A stretch of 64,000 nucleotides of DNA from an uncultured Desulfobulbus sp. (GTDB taxonomy: Bacteria; Desulfobacterota; Desulfobulbia; Desulfobulbales; Desulfobulbaceae). Positions 14,963 through 23,041 of the stretch are shown here, one piece after another. The notes under the pieces are model-generated. The model saw nothing but the letters and a program-made list of their open reading frames with translations, was not told the origin of the DNA and did not search any database. A program made the translations under genes and the position numbers. How positions within the stretch are numbered: position 1 is the first letter of the stretch; each line of letters starts with the position of its first letter. The stretch is from NCBI RefSeq assembly GCF_963664075.1, contig NZ_OY760916.1, positions 1,552,001 to 1,616,000 on the forward strand, given 5' to 3'.

Positions 14963-17440
14963 ATGAGCACAACCCTTTTGACCGATCACCATAAAACTGC
15001 TCTTGTTGTCCTTGAGCAAAGCCTTTCCTATACGCAACTCCTCAAGATGGCGCATAGCTACGCCACTTGCATTCCCCAAGCAGGGGAACGAGTACTGCTC
15101 TATGCGGAAAACAGACCTGAATGGGTCTACAGTTTATACGCAATCTGGCAGGCAGGATGTACGGCAGTCCCTGTTGATTTCCAGGCAACCGTTGATGAGG
15201 TCGCCTTTATTCTTGCTGATTGTCGGCCAGCAGTGCTTTTTTGCTCGAGCGAGCGTCAAGCTATCTTGGGAGAAGCCTCAAGCAGGCTGGACTACACTCC
15301 GCTGTTGCTGGTTTTTGAAGAGTTGGAGCTGAATGCAGAGGAGAAAAATTATTCCCCCATAGTGGCGGAAGATCCGGAGAAGACGGCTCTGTTGATTTAT
15401 ACATCCGGAACAACCGGTAGCCCCAAAGGGGTTATGCTCTCCTTTACTAATCTTATCGCCAATATCGAGGCGGTCACCCTGGGGACTCCTATATACAACC
15501 GCCAGGAACGAGTTTTGATGCTCTTGCCCTTGCATCATATTCTTCCCCTGCTGGGAACAGTGATTCTTCCTTTTCAGATTGGTGCCACAGTGGCTCTCTG
15601 TCCCTCGTTGGCGGCCGCTGATATTCTCCAAACCCTGCAGAAGAATCAGATCACCATCATCATTGGAGTCCCCCGTCTCTACAGCCTGATTATGAAATCG
15701 ATTCAGGATAAAATTGCTGCCTCCAAGCTGGCAACGCTGCTCTACCTCTTGGCAAAAAAAATCAGCAAGCCAGGCTTTTCACGTCGTATCTTTGGTTCGG
15801 TTCATCGAAAATTCGGTGGACATATTAAGTATTTGGTCAGTGGTGGAGCAGCCCTTGATCCCGAAGTCGGGCAACAGTTTACGACCCTGGGGTTTGAAGT
15901 GCTGGAAGGATACGGTATGACAGAATCCGCACCTATGATTACCTTTACCAGACCTGGCGAGGTGGTGATAGGGGCAGCTGGCAAGGCCATGAGCTGCACC
16001 TCCCTTGAAATTCGCGAGGGGGAGATTGTGGCTTCCGGGGCCAATATCATGCAGGGCTACTGGAACAGACCGGATGAAACTGCAGAAGTGCTGAAAGAGG
16101 GATGGCTCTATACCGGTGATCTCGGCTATCTGGATGATGAGGGGCGGCTTTTTGTAACCGGCCGTAAAAAAGAGATTATTGTTCTTGCCAACGGGAAAAA
16201 TATTAATCCTGTCCTTATTGAGCAGGAACTTGAAACCCGTTATCCAACAATTGCTGAGATCGGTATTTTTCTTAAAGATGATCAGCTACAGGCAATTATT
16301 CGTCCCAATTTGATCCTCATCCGGGAACAGGGGATTGCCCAGATTGACGAGTATTTTCGCTGGCAGGTCATTGATACTTATAATAAAAAATCGTCTCCTG
16401 CCAAGCGATTACACCGAATGAGCTTGGTGGAGTGTGAGTTGCCCCGGACCCGTCTTGGTAAGCTCAAACGGTTTCAACTTCCCGAGTTAATCAGTGTGCG
16501 TGAGGAACAACGCAGTCGTGCTGAGCAACCCCAAGGGGAAGAGTTTCATATCCTGCAGAATTTCCTTGAAACTCAGACCTCTCGCATGATCGGAGCTGAT
16601 GATCATCTGGAGATCGATGCAGCACTCGATTCCCTGGATAAGGTCAGCCTGCTTGTCTTTATCAAGCAAAGTTTTGGGGTGGAGATAGCCGAGGAAAAAT
16701 TGATGCATATCCCGACGCTGCGTCAACTGGCAGTCTTTATTGCCGAACGCAAAGAACGGGTAGCTGTGGAGTTGATTAACTGGCGGGAGATCGTGAGAGA
16801 GCGGGTGGATACCGGCCTTCCCCGGACTTGGGTGACCATAAACTGGATTAAAAACTGCAGTCGGCTGTTGCTAGGCTGTTATTTTCGTTTCTGCACCGAA
16901 GGTCGAGAACACATTCCCGATTCTCCCTGTATTATTGCCCCTAACCATCAAAGTTTTATCGATGGTCTTCTTGTCGCCGCTGGACTGAAAAATTCCCTTA
17001 TGGAGCGGACCTGTTTTTATGCTAAGGCCAAACACCTGCAAAATCGCTGGCTCCGGTTTATTGCCGATCGCAACAATATCGTGATTATGGATATTCATGC
17101 AGATGTACGCCAATCCATTCAAAAGGTGGCGACCCTGCTGCAAAACGGGAAAAATGTGATAATTTTTCCAGAGGGTACACGGACCCGGGATGGCGCTCTG
17201 GGCGAGTTTAAAAAGACCTTTGCCATTCTCAGCAAGGAACTCAATGTTCCCGTAGTTCCGGTGGCGATTCGTGGTGCCTTTGATGCCCTGCCATCGGGCT
17301 CTCTTCTTCCCAAGCCGTTTCGCAAAATATCGGTTTGTTTCCAACCCCCGGTCTTTCCTGAAGGTCACTCCTACGATTCGCTTAACGCTCTGGTACGCGA
17401 CCAGGTGCAACAGTGCCTTGTCCACTCTGTGCAAAAGTGA
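14963..17440 (+). CDS. Acyl-CoA/acyl-ACP ligase - ACP - PlsC acyltransferase fusion
   Basis: An 825-aa three-domain enzyme. Residues ~1-500 are an AMP-forming ligase with the phosphate loop YTSGTTGSPKG (about 145), GYGMTESAP and YTGDLGYLDDEGR. Residues ~525-600 form an acyl-carrier-like domain with the phosphopantetheine site DSLDKVSL. Residues ~640-825 are a PlsC acyltransferase with NHQSFID (HX4D, about 661) and FPEGTRTRDG. It probably activates a fatty acid, holds it on its own carrier domain and transfers it to a lysophospholipid, like Aas. In E. coli Aas the acyltransferase comes first and there is no carrier domain, so the order here is different. Confidence 0.88.
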   Translation: MSTTLLTDHHKTALVVLEQSLSYTQLLKMAHSYATCIPQAGERVLLYAENRPEWVYSLYAIWQAGCTAVPVDFQATVDEVAFILADCRPAVLFCSSERQAILGEASSRLDYTPLLLVFEELELNAEEKNYSPIVAEDPEKTALLIYTSGTTGSPKGVMLSFTNLIANIEAVTLGTPIYNRQERVLMLLPLHHILPLLGTVILPFQIGATVALCPSLAAADILQTLQKNQITIIIGVPRLYSLIMKSIQDKIAASKLATLLYLLAKKISKPGFSRRIFGSVHRKFGGHIKYLVSGGAALDPEVGQQFTTLGFEVLEGYGMTESAPMITFTRPGEVVIGAAGKAMSCTSLEIREGEIVASGANIMQGYWNRPDETAEVLKEGWLYTGDLGYLDDEGRLFVTGRKKEIIVLANGKNINPVLIEQELETRYPTIAEIGIFLKDDQLQAIIRPNLILIREQGIAQIDEYFRWQVIDTYNKKSSPAKRLHRMSLVECELPRTRLGKLKRFQLPELISVREEQRSRAEQPQGEEFHILQNFLETQTSRMIGADDHLEIDAALDSLDKVSLLVFIKQSFGVEIAEEKLMHIPTLRQLAVFIAERKERVAVELINWREIVRERVDTGLPRTWVTINWIKNCSRLLLGCYFRFCTEGREHIPDSPCIIAPNHQSFIDGLLVAAGLKNSLMERTCFYAKAKHLQNRWLRFIADRNNIVIMDIHADVRQSIQKVATLLQNGKNVIIFPEGTRTRDGALGEFKKTFAILSKELNVPVVPVAIRGAFDALPSGSLLPKPFRKISVCFQPPVFPEGHSYDSLNALVRDQVQQCLVHSVQK

Positions 17441-17471
17441 TCGCTTCCTTTTTTGAGTAAGGATTTTTTAT

Positions 17472-18896
17472 ATGCAACACAGTGTTGTCGATGCTCGCAT
17501 CAGCCCTAACGGTAGCCTGGATGTACTCTCACGTCTGGAAGTAAGCAAACTGCTCAATGCCAGTCAGGGTGAGCTTTATCCCGTATTTCGTAACAGCTCT
17601 CTGGCGGTTCTCAACTATGGTGATCATTTAGATGATGGTCGTGAATTGCTCAAACGGTTTGAGGATTTTGACATCCGTGTCATTCAGGAAGAACGCGGCA
17701 TAAAGCTTGCTCTACGTAACGCGCCCGCAAGTGCCTTTGTCGATGGAAAGATGATTCGCGGTATCAATGAGCATATTTTTGCTGTGCTCAGGGATATTGT
17801 CTACGTTGATGACACCATCAAAAACAATCCCCGCTTTGATCTGGCAACAAGTGATGGCATCTCCAACGCGGTTTTTCATATCCTCCGTAATGCCCGTATC
17901 ATGCGACCTCGAACCAATCCTCACCTGGTGGTTTGTTGGGGAGGTCATTCCATTTCTCCAACAGAATACGATTACAGTAAAGAGGTTGGCTATCAGCTGG
18001 GGCTTCGAGGACTCGATATTTGTACAGGCTGCGGTCCCGGGGCAATGAAGGGACCGATGAAGGGGGCAACCATTGGCCATGCCAAACAGCGCATCTACAA
18101 CGGTCAGTACCTGGGAATCACCGAGCCGGGAATCATTGCCTCAGAATCACCCAACCCCATCGTGAACGATCTGGTCATTATGCCAGATATTGAAAAACGG
18201 TTGGAAGCCTTTGTTCGCCTTGGCCATGCAATTATCGTTTTTCCCGGAGGTGTGGGCACCGCTGAAGAAATTCTTTATATGCTGAGTATTCTTCTTGATC
18301 CGGCCAACTCCCGTATTCCCACTCCACTTATTTTTACGGGTCCTGCTGAGGCAGTAGAATATTTCGAGCAAATAGACCAGTTTATTACCCAGACTTTGGG
18401 ACCGGCTGCCCGCCAGATGTACCGTATAGTCATTGATGATCCGGAAACAGTGGCTCAACTGGTACGAGAGGGGATTGAGCAGGTACACCAGTTCCGGCTC
18501 AAGACCGATGACGCCTTTTATTTTAACTGGCTCTTGAAGATCGACCTGTCACTGCAGCTTCCCTTTGAACCAACCCATGCCAATATGCGCGCTCTGAACC
18601 TGCACCGAGAGCAGCCACCCCATATGTTGGCTTCCAATCTACGGCGAGCGTTCTCTGGCATTGTCACCGGAAATGTCAAAGATGTTGGTATTCGAGCCAT
18701 TGAGGAGCATGGTGTTTTTGAAATATATGGGGATGAGGAGATAATGCAGCCTCTGGATAGCCTTTTGAGCGCTTTTGTTGAACAAAATCGAATGAAACTA
18801 CCAACAAGCGGCTATAATCCCTGTTACCGTCTCACCAGTCAGGAAACAGAGACGTTCACGGATTCAGGAGAGAGCCCTGAACGGCCGCCGCACTAA
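17472..18896 (+). CDS. ppnN: PpnN (YgdH) nucleotide 5'-monophosphate nucleosidase
   Basis: A 474-aa LOG-family protein matching PpnN over its whole length. An N-terminal regulatory domain contains EVSKLLNASQGELYP. The catalytic Rossmann-like core has CWGGHSIS, CTGCGPGAMKGPMKGA and the signature FPGGVGTAEEILYMLS. A C-terminal PpnN domain follows. The enzyme splits purine and pyrimidine monophosphates into base and ribose-5-phosphate and in E. coli is stimulated by (p)ppGpp. AAGGA lies 8 nt upstream of the ATG. The gene follows the fusion acyltransferase by 31 bp. Confidence 0.92.
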   Translation: MQHSVVDARISPNGSLDVLSRLEVSKLLNASQGELYPVFRNSSLAVLNYGDHLDDGRELLKRFEDFDIRVIQEERGIKLALRNAPASAFVDGKMIRGINEHIFAVLRDIVYVDDTIKNNPRFDLATSDGISNAVFHILRNARIMRPRTNPHLVVCWGGHSISPTEYDYSKEVGYQLGLRGLDICTGCGPGAMKGPMKGATIGHAKQRIYNGQYLGITEPGIIASESPNPIVNDLVIMPDIEKRLEAFVRLGHAIIVFPGGVGTAEEILYMLSILLDPANSRIPTPLIFTGPAEAVEYFEQIDQFITQTLGPAARQMYRIVIDDPETVAQLVREGIEQVHQFRLKTDDAFYFNWLLKIDLSLQLPFEPTHANMRALNLHREQPPHMLASNLRRAFSGIVTGNVKDVGIRAIEEHGVFEIYGDEEIMQPLDSLLSAFVEQNRMKLPTSGYNPCYRLTSQETETFTDSGESPERPPH

Positions 18897-19096
18897 GATT
18901 GAACTGTTCTATTTTGGGACACATGGTTGTTTTTTGACTGCTTTTTCGGTGCTCTCAAGAGGAGATGTTTTTTCCCGATCACAATGGCAGCGGTATAAAA
19001 CCTTCAACAACAGTTCCCTGCAGCGTTGAAATACGACTTTGACGCTGAAGAACCACTTCGTTTTTCAGGTAAAATACGGTAAGGAGGGGAAGACGA

Positions 19097-19141
19097 GTGA
19101 AGGATTATTCCCTTTTTGCACCTGACGAAGCAACTGCGTAA
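19097..19141 (+). CDS. 14-codon leader ORF coupled to the deacetylase gene
   Basis: GTG at 19097 opens a 14-codon frame, MKDYSLFAPDEATA, ending in TAA at 19139-19141. The last A of this stop is the first base of the deacetylase ATG (TAATG overlap). A perfect AAGGAGG (19081-19087) lies 9 nt before the GTG, whereas the deacetylase itself has no good ribosome site. Translation of the main gene may therefore depend on re-initiation after this leader. The peptide has no recognised attenuation codon run. Confidence 0.5.
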   Translation: MKDYSLFAPDEATA

Positions 19142-20100
19142 TGGAAAAAAATTATCAAGTTACCATTGTCACGGATCCCGCTTTTGATCTTCATGACACC
19201 GGAGGCGGTGAGCACCCTGAGGTTCCAGAACGGATGCAGGTGATCACCGATCAACTCAGAAAAAGTCATTTTGCAGATCAAATTCGTTATCTCCCGACCC
19301 GGCCAGCCACGCGGGAACAGCTCCTAACCTTCCATACCGAGGGCTGGCTGTTTCGTTTCGAAGAACAGGTCCTTTCTGGCCGTACCTACATCGATCATCC
19401 CGATAACCAGGTCTGTTTTCAATCCTTTGATATCGCTACCCTTTCTGCAGGCTCAGGCTTGGTTGGTGTCGATACTGTTGAGCAGGAACCCGGATCCATA
19501 ATTTTTTGTCAGACACGTCCACCTGGCCATCATTCCGAACCGAATCAACCCTATGGTTTTTGTTTTTTTAATAACTGCGTTATTGCGGCACGCTATTGGC
19601 AAAGTCAATACAAGCGACGTCGAGTCTGTGTGTTCGATTTTGACGCGCATCATGGGAATGGCATTCAGACTGCCTTTGAGGAAGAAGGGGAAACCTCGTA
19701 TATTTCAATCCATGAGCACCCCAGTTTCAGTTATCCGGGCACCGGCTGGGCAGAGGATAAAGGGATAGGCGAAGGAAAGGGGACTATCCTCAACCTTCCG
19801 CTTCCCCCAGGTGCCGGGGCAAAGCATGTCAATCGTCTCTTACCCAAAATTAGAGAGTTCTTGGATTTGATACAGCCTGATGCCTTGATTATCGGCGCAG
19901 GATTTGATGCTCACCGGCTGGATGATATGTCCGGCCTGGCGTTTACTGTCGATCTCTATCGACATCTTGGGATTTTTGTCCGTGAGTTGGCACATGACTA
20001 CACGGAAGGTCGTATGCTCTCTATCTTAGAGGGCGGGTATTATTTGGAAAAACTTGGTGTGTGCGTTGAGGCCTATCTTTCGGGGCTGTTAGAGACTTGA
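19141..20100 (+). CDS. AcuC-like histone-deacetylase-family protein deacetylase
   Basis: A 319-aa zinc hydrolase of the HDAC/AcuC/acetylpolyamine amidohydrolase superfamily. The catalytic His pair is 130-131 (RPPGHH). Zinc ligands are Asp168, His170 (DFDAHHGNG) and Asp256 (GAGFDAHRLDD), and the transition-state Tyr is in LEGGYY. All are present. Its neighbours (AcuB-like protein, acetyl-CoA synthetase, GNAT fusion) favour a lysine deacetylase that reactivates acetylated acetate enzymes, as AcuC does for AcsA in Bacillus. An acetylpolyamine role is possible but less supported by context. It may be translationally coupled to the leader at 19097. Confidence 0.88.
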   Translation: MEKNYQVTIVTDPAFDLHDTGGGEHPEVPERMQVITDQLRKSHFADQIRYLPTRPATREQLLTFHTEGWLFRFEEQVLSGRTYIDHPDNQVCFQSFDIATLSAGSGLVGVDTVEQEPGSIIFCQTRPPGHHSEPNQPYGFCFFNNCVIAARYWQSQYKRRRVCVFDFDAHHGNGIQTAFEEEGETSYISIHEHPSFSYPGTGWAEDKGIGEGKGTILNLPLPPGAGAKHVNRLLPKIREFLDLIQPDALIIGAGFDAHRLDDMSGLAFTVDLYRHLGIFVRELAHDYTEGRMLSILEGGYYLEKLGVCVEAYLSGLLET

Positions 20101-20211
20101 GGGAAGCTTGGTGATTTTTTCTTCCCATCCCGATTTCAAGAGGAAATAATTCAAGTGACCCGAACATCGTGATACTTACTCAGCGAGGAACCAGAGGGAG
20201 TCTTTTTAGTT

Positions 20212-20868
20212 ATGTTTATTCACGATCATATGACGCCGTCGCCGATTACTGCTCTGCCTGAGCAGACAGTGGCCGAGGCAATTGCAATCCTGGAACAATA
20301 TTCCATTCGACATCTGCCGGTGGTCGATAAAGAGGGAAGCCTCCTGGGAATTCTTTCCGACCGCGATTTGCGTTCGGCCAGACCCTCTTCCGTTGCTCAA
20401 AGCAAGGAGCGGTGCACGGTGGAACAGCAGGTGAACTGCACTCCCGTTTCCATTCTCATGACCCGTGATATACTCTTTTTACGGCCTCATACAACGCTGG
20501 ACGATGCACTTATACTCTTCCAGTCGCGCAAGATCGGAGTCTTGCCGGTGGTCGATGATGATGAAAAATTGGTAGGGGTGTTTACTACTGCTGATCTGAT
20601 GAATGCTTACCGAGATCTTTTTGGTCTGGGGGCCAAGGGATCGGTTCTGGTGTCCATTGAGGATAACGATGACCCGCAGGCCTTGAGTAAACTGGTCAAG
20701 ATTATGGAAGAAAAACAGATCCAATTTACCCGGCTTGTGCGGGCGGAAGGTAACGAAAAACGCTCGGCAATGATTTATCTGCGAATCAATACCTATAACG
20801 TCCGTGCGGTCTACCGGGCCATTGAAGCCGAAGGGTTTACTATTCATGTTCCGGAAACATCGATTTAA
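20212..20868 (+). CDS. AcuB-like CBS-CBS-ACT regulatory protein
   Basis: A 218-aa protein with two CBS motifs: DHMTPSPITALPEQTVAEAI ... IRHLPVVDKEGSLLGILSDRDL (about 1-70) and ILMTRDILFLRPHTTLDDAL ... IGVLPVVDDDEKLVGVFTTADL (about 80-140). A C-terminal ACT-like domain (about 145-210, VLVSIEDNDDPQALSKLVKI) completes the architecture of AcuB. CBS pairs bind adenylates, so it may sense the ATP/ADP/AMP state or adenylate products of acetate activation. It lies between the deacetylase and the ADP-forming acetyl-CoA synthetase, 11 bp before the latter's ATG. Confidence 0.85.
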   Translation: MFIHDHMTPSPITALPEQTVAEAIAILEQYSIRHLPVVDKEGSLLGILSDRDLRSARPSSVAQSKERCTVEQQVNCTPVSILMTRDILFLRPHTTLDDALILFQSRKIGVLPVVDDDEKLVGVFTTADLMNAYRDLFGLGAKGSVLVSIEDNDDPQALSKLVKIMEEKQIQFTRLVRAEGNEKRSAMIYLRINTYNVRAVYRAIEAEGFTIHVPETSI

Positions 20869-20879
20869 ACGAGGTGCCT

Positions 20880-22985
20880 ATGCTGGATAAACTGTTTTCC
20901 CCGGAATCGATAGCCGTTATCGGTGCCTCTAAAACCGTGGGTAAGGTCGGCTATGATACCATGTCCAATCTGGTGAAAAGTGGCTTTGCCGGGCCGATTA
21001 TTCCGGTCAACTCCGCGGGCGGAGAGCTCTTTGGGCTCAAAGTCTATCCACAGATTGCCGATTACCCCGAGCCTGTCGATCTGGTGGTGATCGCTGTGCC
21101 TGCGGATATGGTCCCGGCAGCAGCCCGGGAGGCGGTCAAAAAAAAGGCCGGTGCCATCGTGGTTGTTGCCTCAGGCTTTAAAGAAACCGGTGATGTGGGC
21201 AGGGCCCTGGAGGCAGAGTTAACCGAGATCTGTCAGCGGGGCGGGGTTCGTCTGCTGGGCCCCAACTGTCTGGGGATCATTAATACCGCAATCAAGCTGA
21301 ACGCCTCCTTTTCCAAACGTATTCCCCAGGCTGGACATCTGGCTATCTTTTCCCAGTCCGGTGCCCTATGCACGGCCATGATGGATATCGCCGATGAGCG
21401 TGAACTGGGCGTTTCCAAGTCGATCTCCATTGGTAATAAAGCCGATATCACCGAAGTTGATGTGTTGGCAGCGCTTGCCCATGATGACGAAACCAAGGTT
21501 ATTGTTGGCTATCTTGAGGACATCAGCGACGGTGATCGCTTTGTCAAGGCGGCTGAAGATGCCAGTAGCCAGAAACCAGTTGTCGTGCTCAAAGCGGGGA
21601 CGACTGAGGCGGGGTCCCGGGCTGCTGCCCACCACACAGGGGTGCTTGTGGGTAAGGATACCGCCTATGGTGCGGCTTTTAAGCGGGCAGGGATCTGCCG
21701 GGCCGATTCCTTTGAAGCCCTCTTTGATTATGCCACCGCCTTTGCCCTGCAGCCGACCCCCAAGGGAGATCGAGTACTTATTATTACCAACTCCGGTGGT
21801 TCCGGTACCATGGCTGCAGATGCGGTGGAAAAATCCGGGATGTCGGTAGTTGGTCTGAGTCGAGCCTTAAAGGAAAAATTTCAACAGGTCCTACCTGCAA
21901 ACGCCTTTGTCGCAAATCCCATTGATCTCTCTGCCGATGCTGAGCCCAAGCATTACTCAGCAGCCATCGATATTGCGGTTGAAGACGGATCCTTTGATGC
22001 CATTTTGGTGGTCCTTGCTCCCCAGTATATGACCCAACCCGCTCCCACTGTCCGGGCTATCGTTGCCCACATGGATGAATCCATGCCGGTACTGGCCTCC
22101 TTTCTTGGTGGCTCGGATATTATGCCTTCTCGGAAAGAACTGGCCGCAGCGGGCCTGCCTTTTTATGACTCCCCGGAACGGGCCGTGGGAGCGCTGAAGG
22201 CCATGTACGAGTATGGTGTCTGGCGTCGTCGACCCGCTCGCCAGGTGGTTCGTTTTCCGGTGAATCGGCGCCGGGTTGAGCGGATCATCACCCGTAGACA
22301 ACGCACCGGTCGATTGCGCCTGGATGAGGTCAAATCCAAAGATATTCTCAAGGCCTACGGATTTCAAATTATGGAAGGCCGACTGACCTCAAGCCCTGAG
22401 GAGGCCGTAGAATATGCCCGTTTTATAGGATTTCCTGTGGCGATGAAGGTGGTTTCTCCCCATATCGTGCACAAATCAGACCTTGGCGGGGTTCGACTCA
22501 ATATCGGATCCAGCCAGGAGGTGGCCGATGCCTATGACCTGATGATGTTGCGTATCAGAAAACACGCACCCATGGCCCGGATTGAAGGCATCTATGTGGA
22601 GAAGATGGCAGATAAGGGGCTGGAGGTGATTATCGGTATGACCCGTGATCCCCAGTTTGGTCCCATGTTGATGTTTGGTTTGGGAGGTATCTTTGTTGAG
22701 GTGATGAAAGATGTGACCTTCCATTTAGCCCCCATCACCGAAGAGGAGGCGGTGCAGATGTTGAAGTCAACCCGATCCTATCAGTTGCTTGAAGGCAAGC
22801 GGGGACTCAAAGAGGTCGATATCAAGGCCATTGCGGTCAGTCTTCAGCGTATCAGCCAGCTGACCACTGATTTTCCCCAGATCAAGGAGCTGGATATCAA
22901 CCCGCTGATTGTCGGTGAAATGGGCAATGAACCGGTCGTTGCCGATGCGCGTATGACCTTTGCCCGACCTCTTGCTCAACCGTGA
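20880..22985 (+). CDS. Acetate-CoA ligase (ADP-forming), fused alpha and beta subunits
   Basis: A 701-aa protein. The N-terminal CoA-binding Rossmann domain begins SPESIAVIGAS. Ligase-CoA segments follow (LLGPNCLGIIN, IFSQSGALCTAMMD, ISIGNKADITEVD), with the phosphohistidine region AAAHHTG at about 251-252. After ~465 comes the ATP-grasp beta part (KDILKAYGFQIMEGR, GFPVAMKVVSPHIVHKSDLGG). It interconverts acetyl-CoA, ADP and phosphate with acetate, CoA and ATP, conserving ATP during acetate production. ATG 20880 is preferred to GTG 20874 because GAGGTG directly precedes it. It lacks the C-terminal GNAT domain of the related PatZ acetyltransferases; a GNAT is instead fused to the next gene. 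Confidence 0.9.
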   Translation: MLDKLFSPESIAVIGASKTVGKVGYDTMSNLVKSGFAGPIIPVNSAGGELFGLKVYPQIADYPEPVDLVVIAVPADMVPAAAREAVKKKAGAIVVVASGFKETGDVGRALEAELTEICQRGGVRLLGPNCLGIINTAIKLNASFSKRIPQAGHLAIFSQSGALCTAMMDIADERELGVSKSISIGNKADITEVDVLAALAHDDETKVIVGYLEDISDGDRFVKAAEDASSQKPVVVLKAGTTEAGSRAAAHHTGVLVGKDTAYGAAFKRAGICRADSFEALFDYATAFALQPTPKGDRVLIITNSGGSGTMAADAVEKSGMSVVGLSRALKEKFQQVLPANAFVANPIDLSADAEPKHYSAAIDIAVEDGSFDAILVVLAPQYMTQPAPTVRAIVAHMDESMPVLASFLGGSDIMPSRKELAAAGLPFYDSPERAVGALKAMYEYGVWRRRPARQVVRFPVNRRRVERIITRRQRTGRLRLDEVKSKDILKAYGFQIMEGRLTSSPEEAVEYARFIGFPVAMKVVSPHIVHKSDLGGVRLNIGSSQEVADAYDLMMLRIRKHAPMARIEGIYVEKMADKGLEVIIGMTRDPQFGPMLMFGLGGIFVEVMKDVTFHLAPITEEEAVQMLKSTRSYQLLEGKRGLKEVDIKAIAVSLQRISQLTTDFPQIKELDINPLIVGEMGNEPVVADARMTFARPLAQP

Positions 22986-23041
22986 AGATATGATCAAAAC
23001 GTTGACCAAACCGTTAACACCCATCGCACAAGGGGCTTGTC

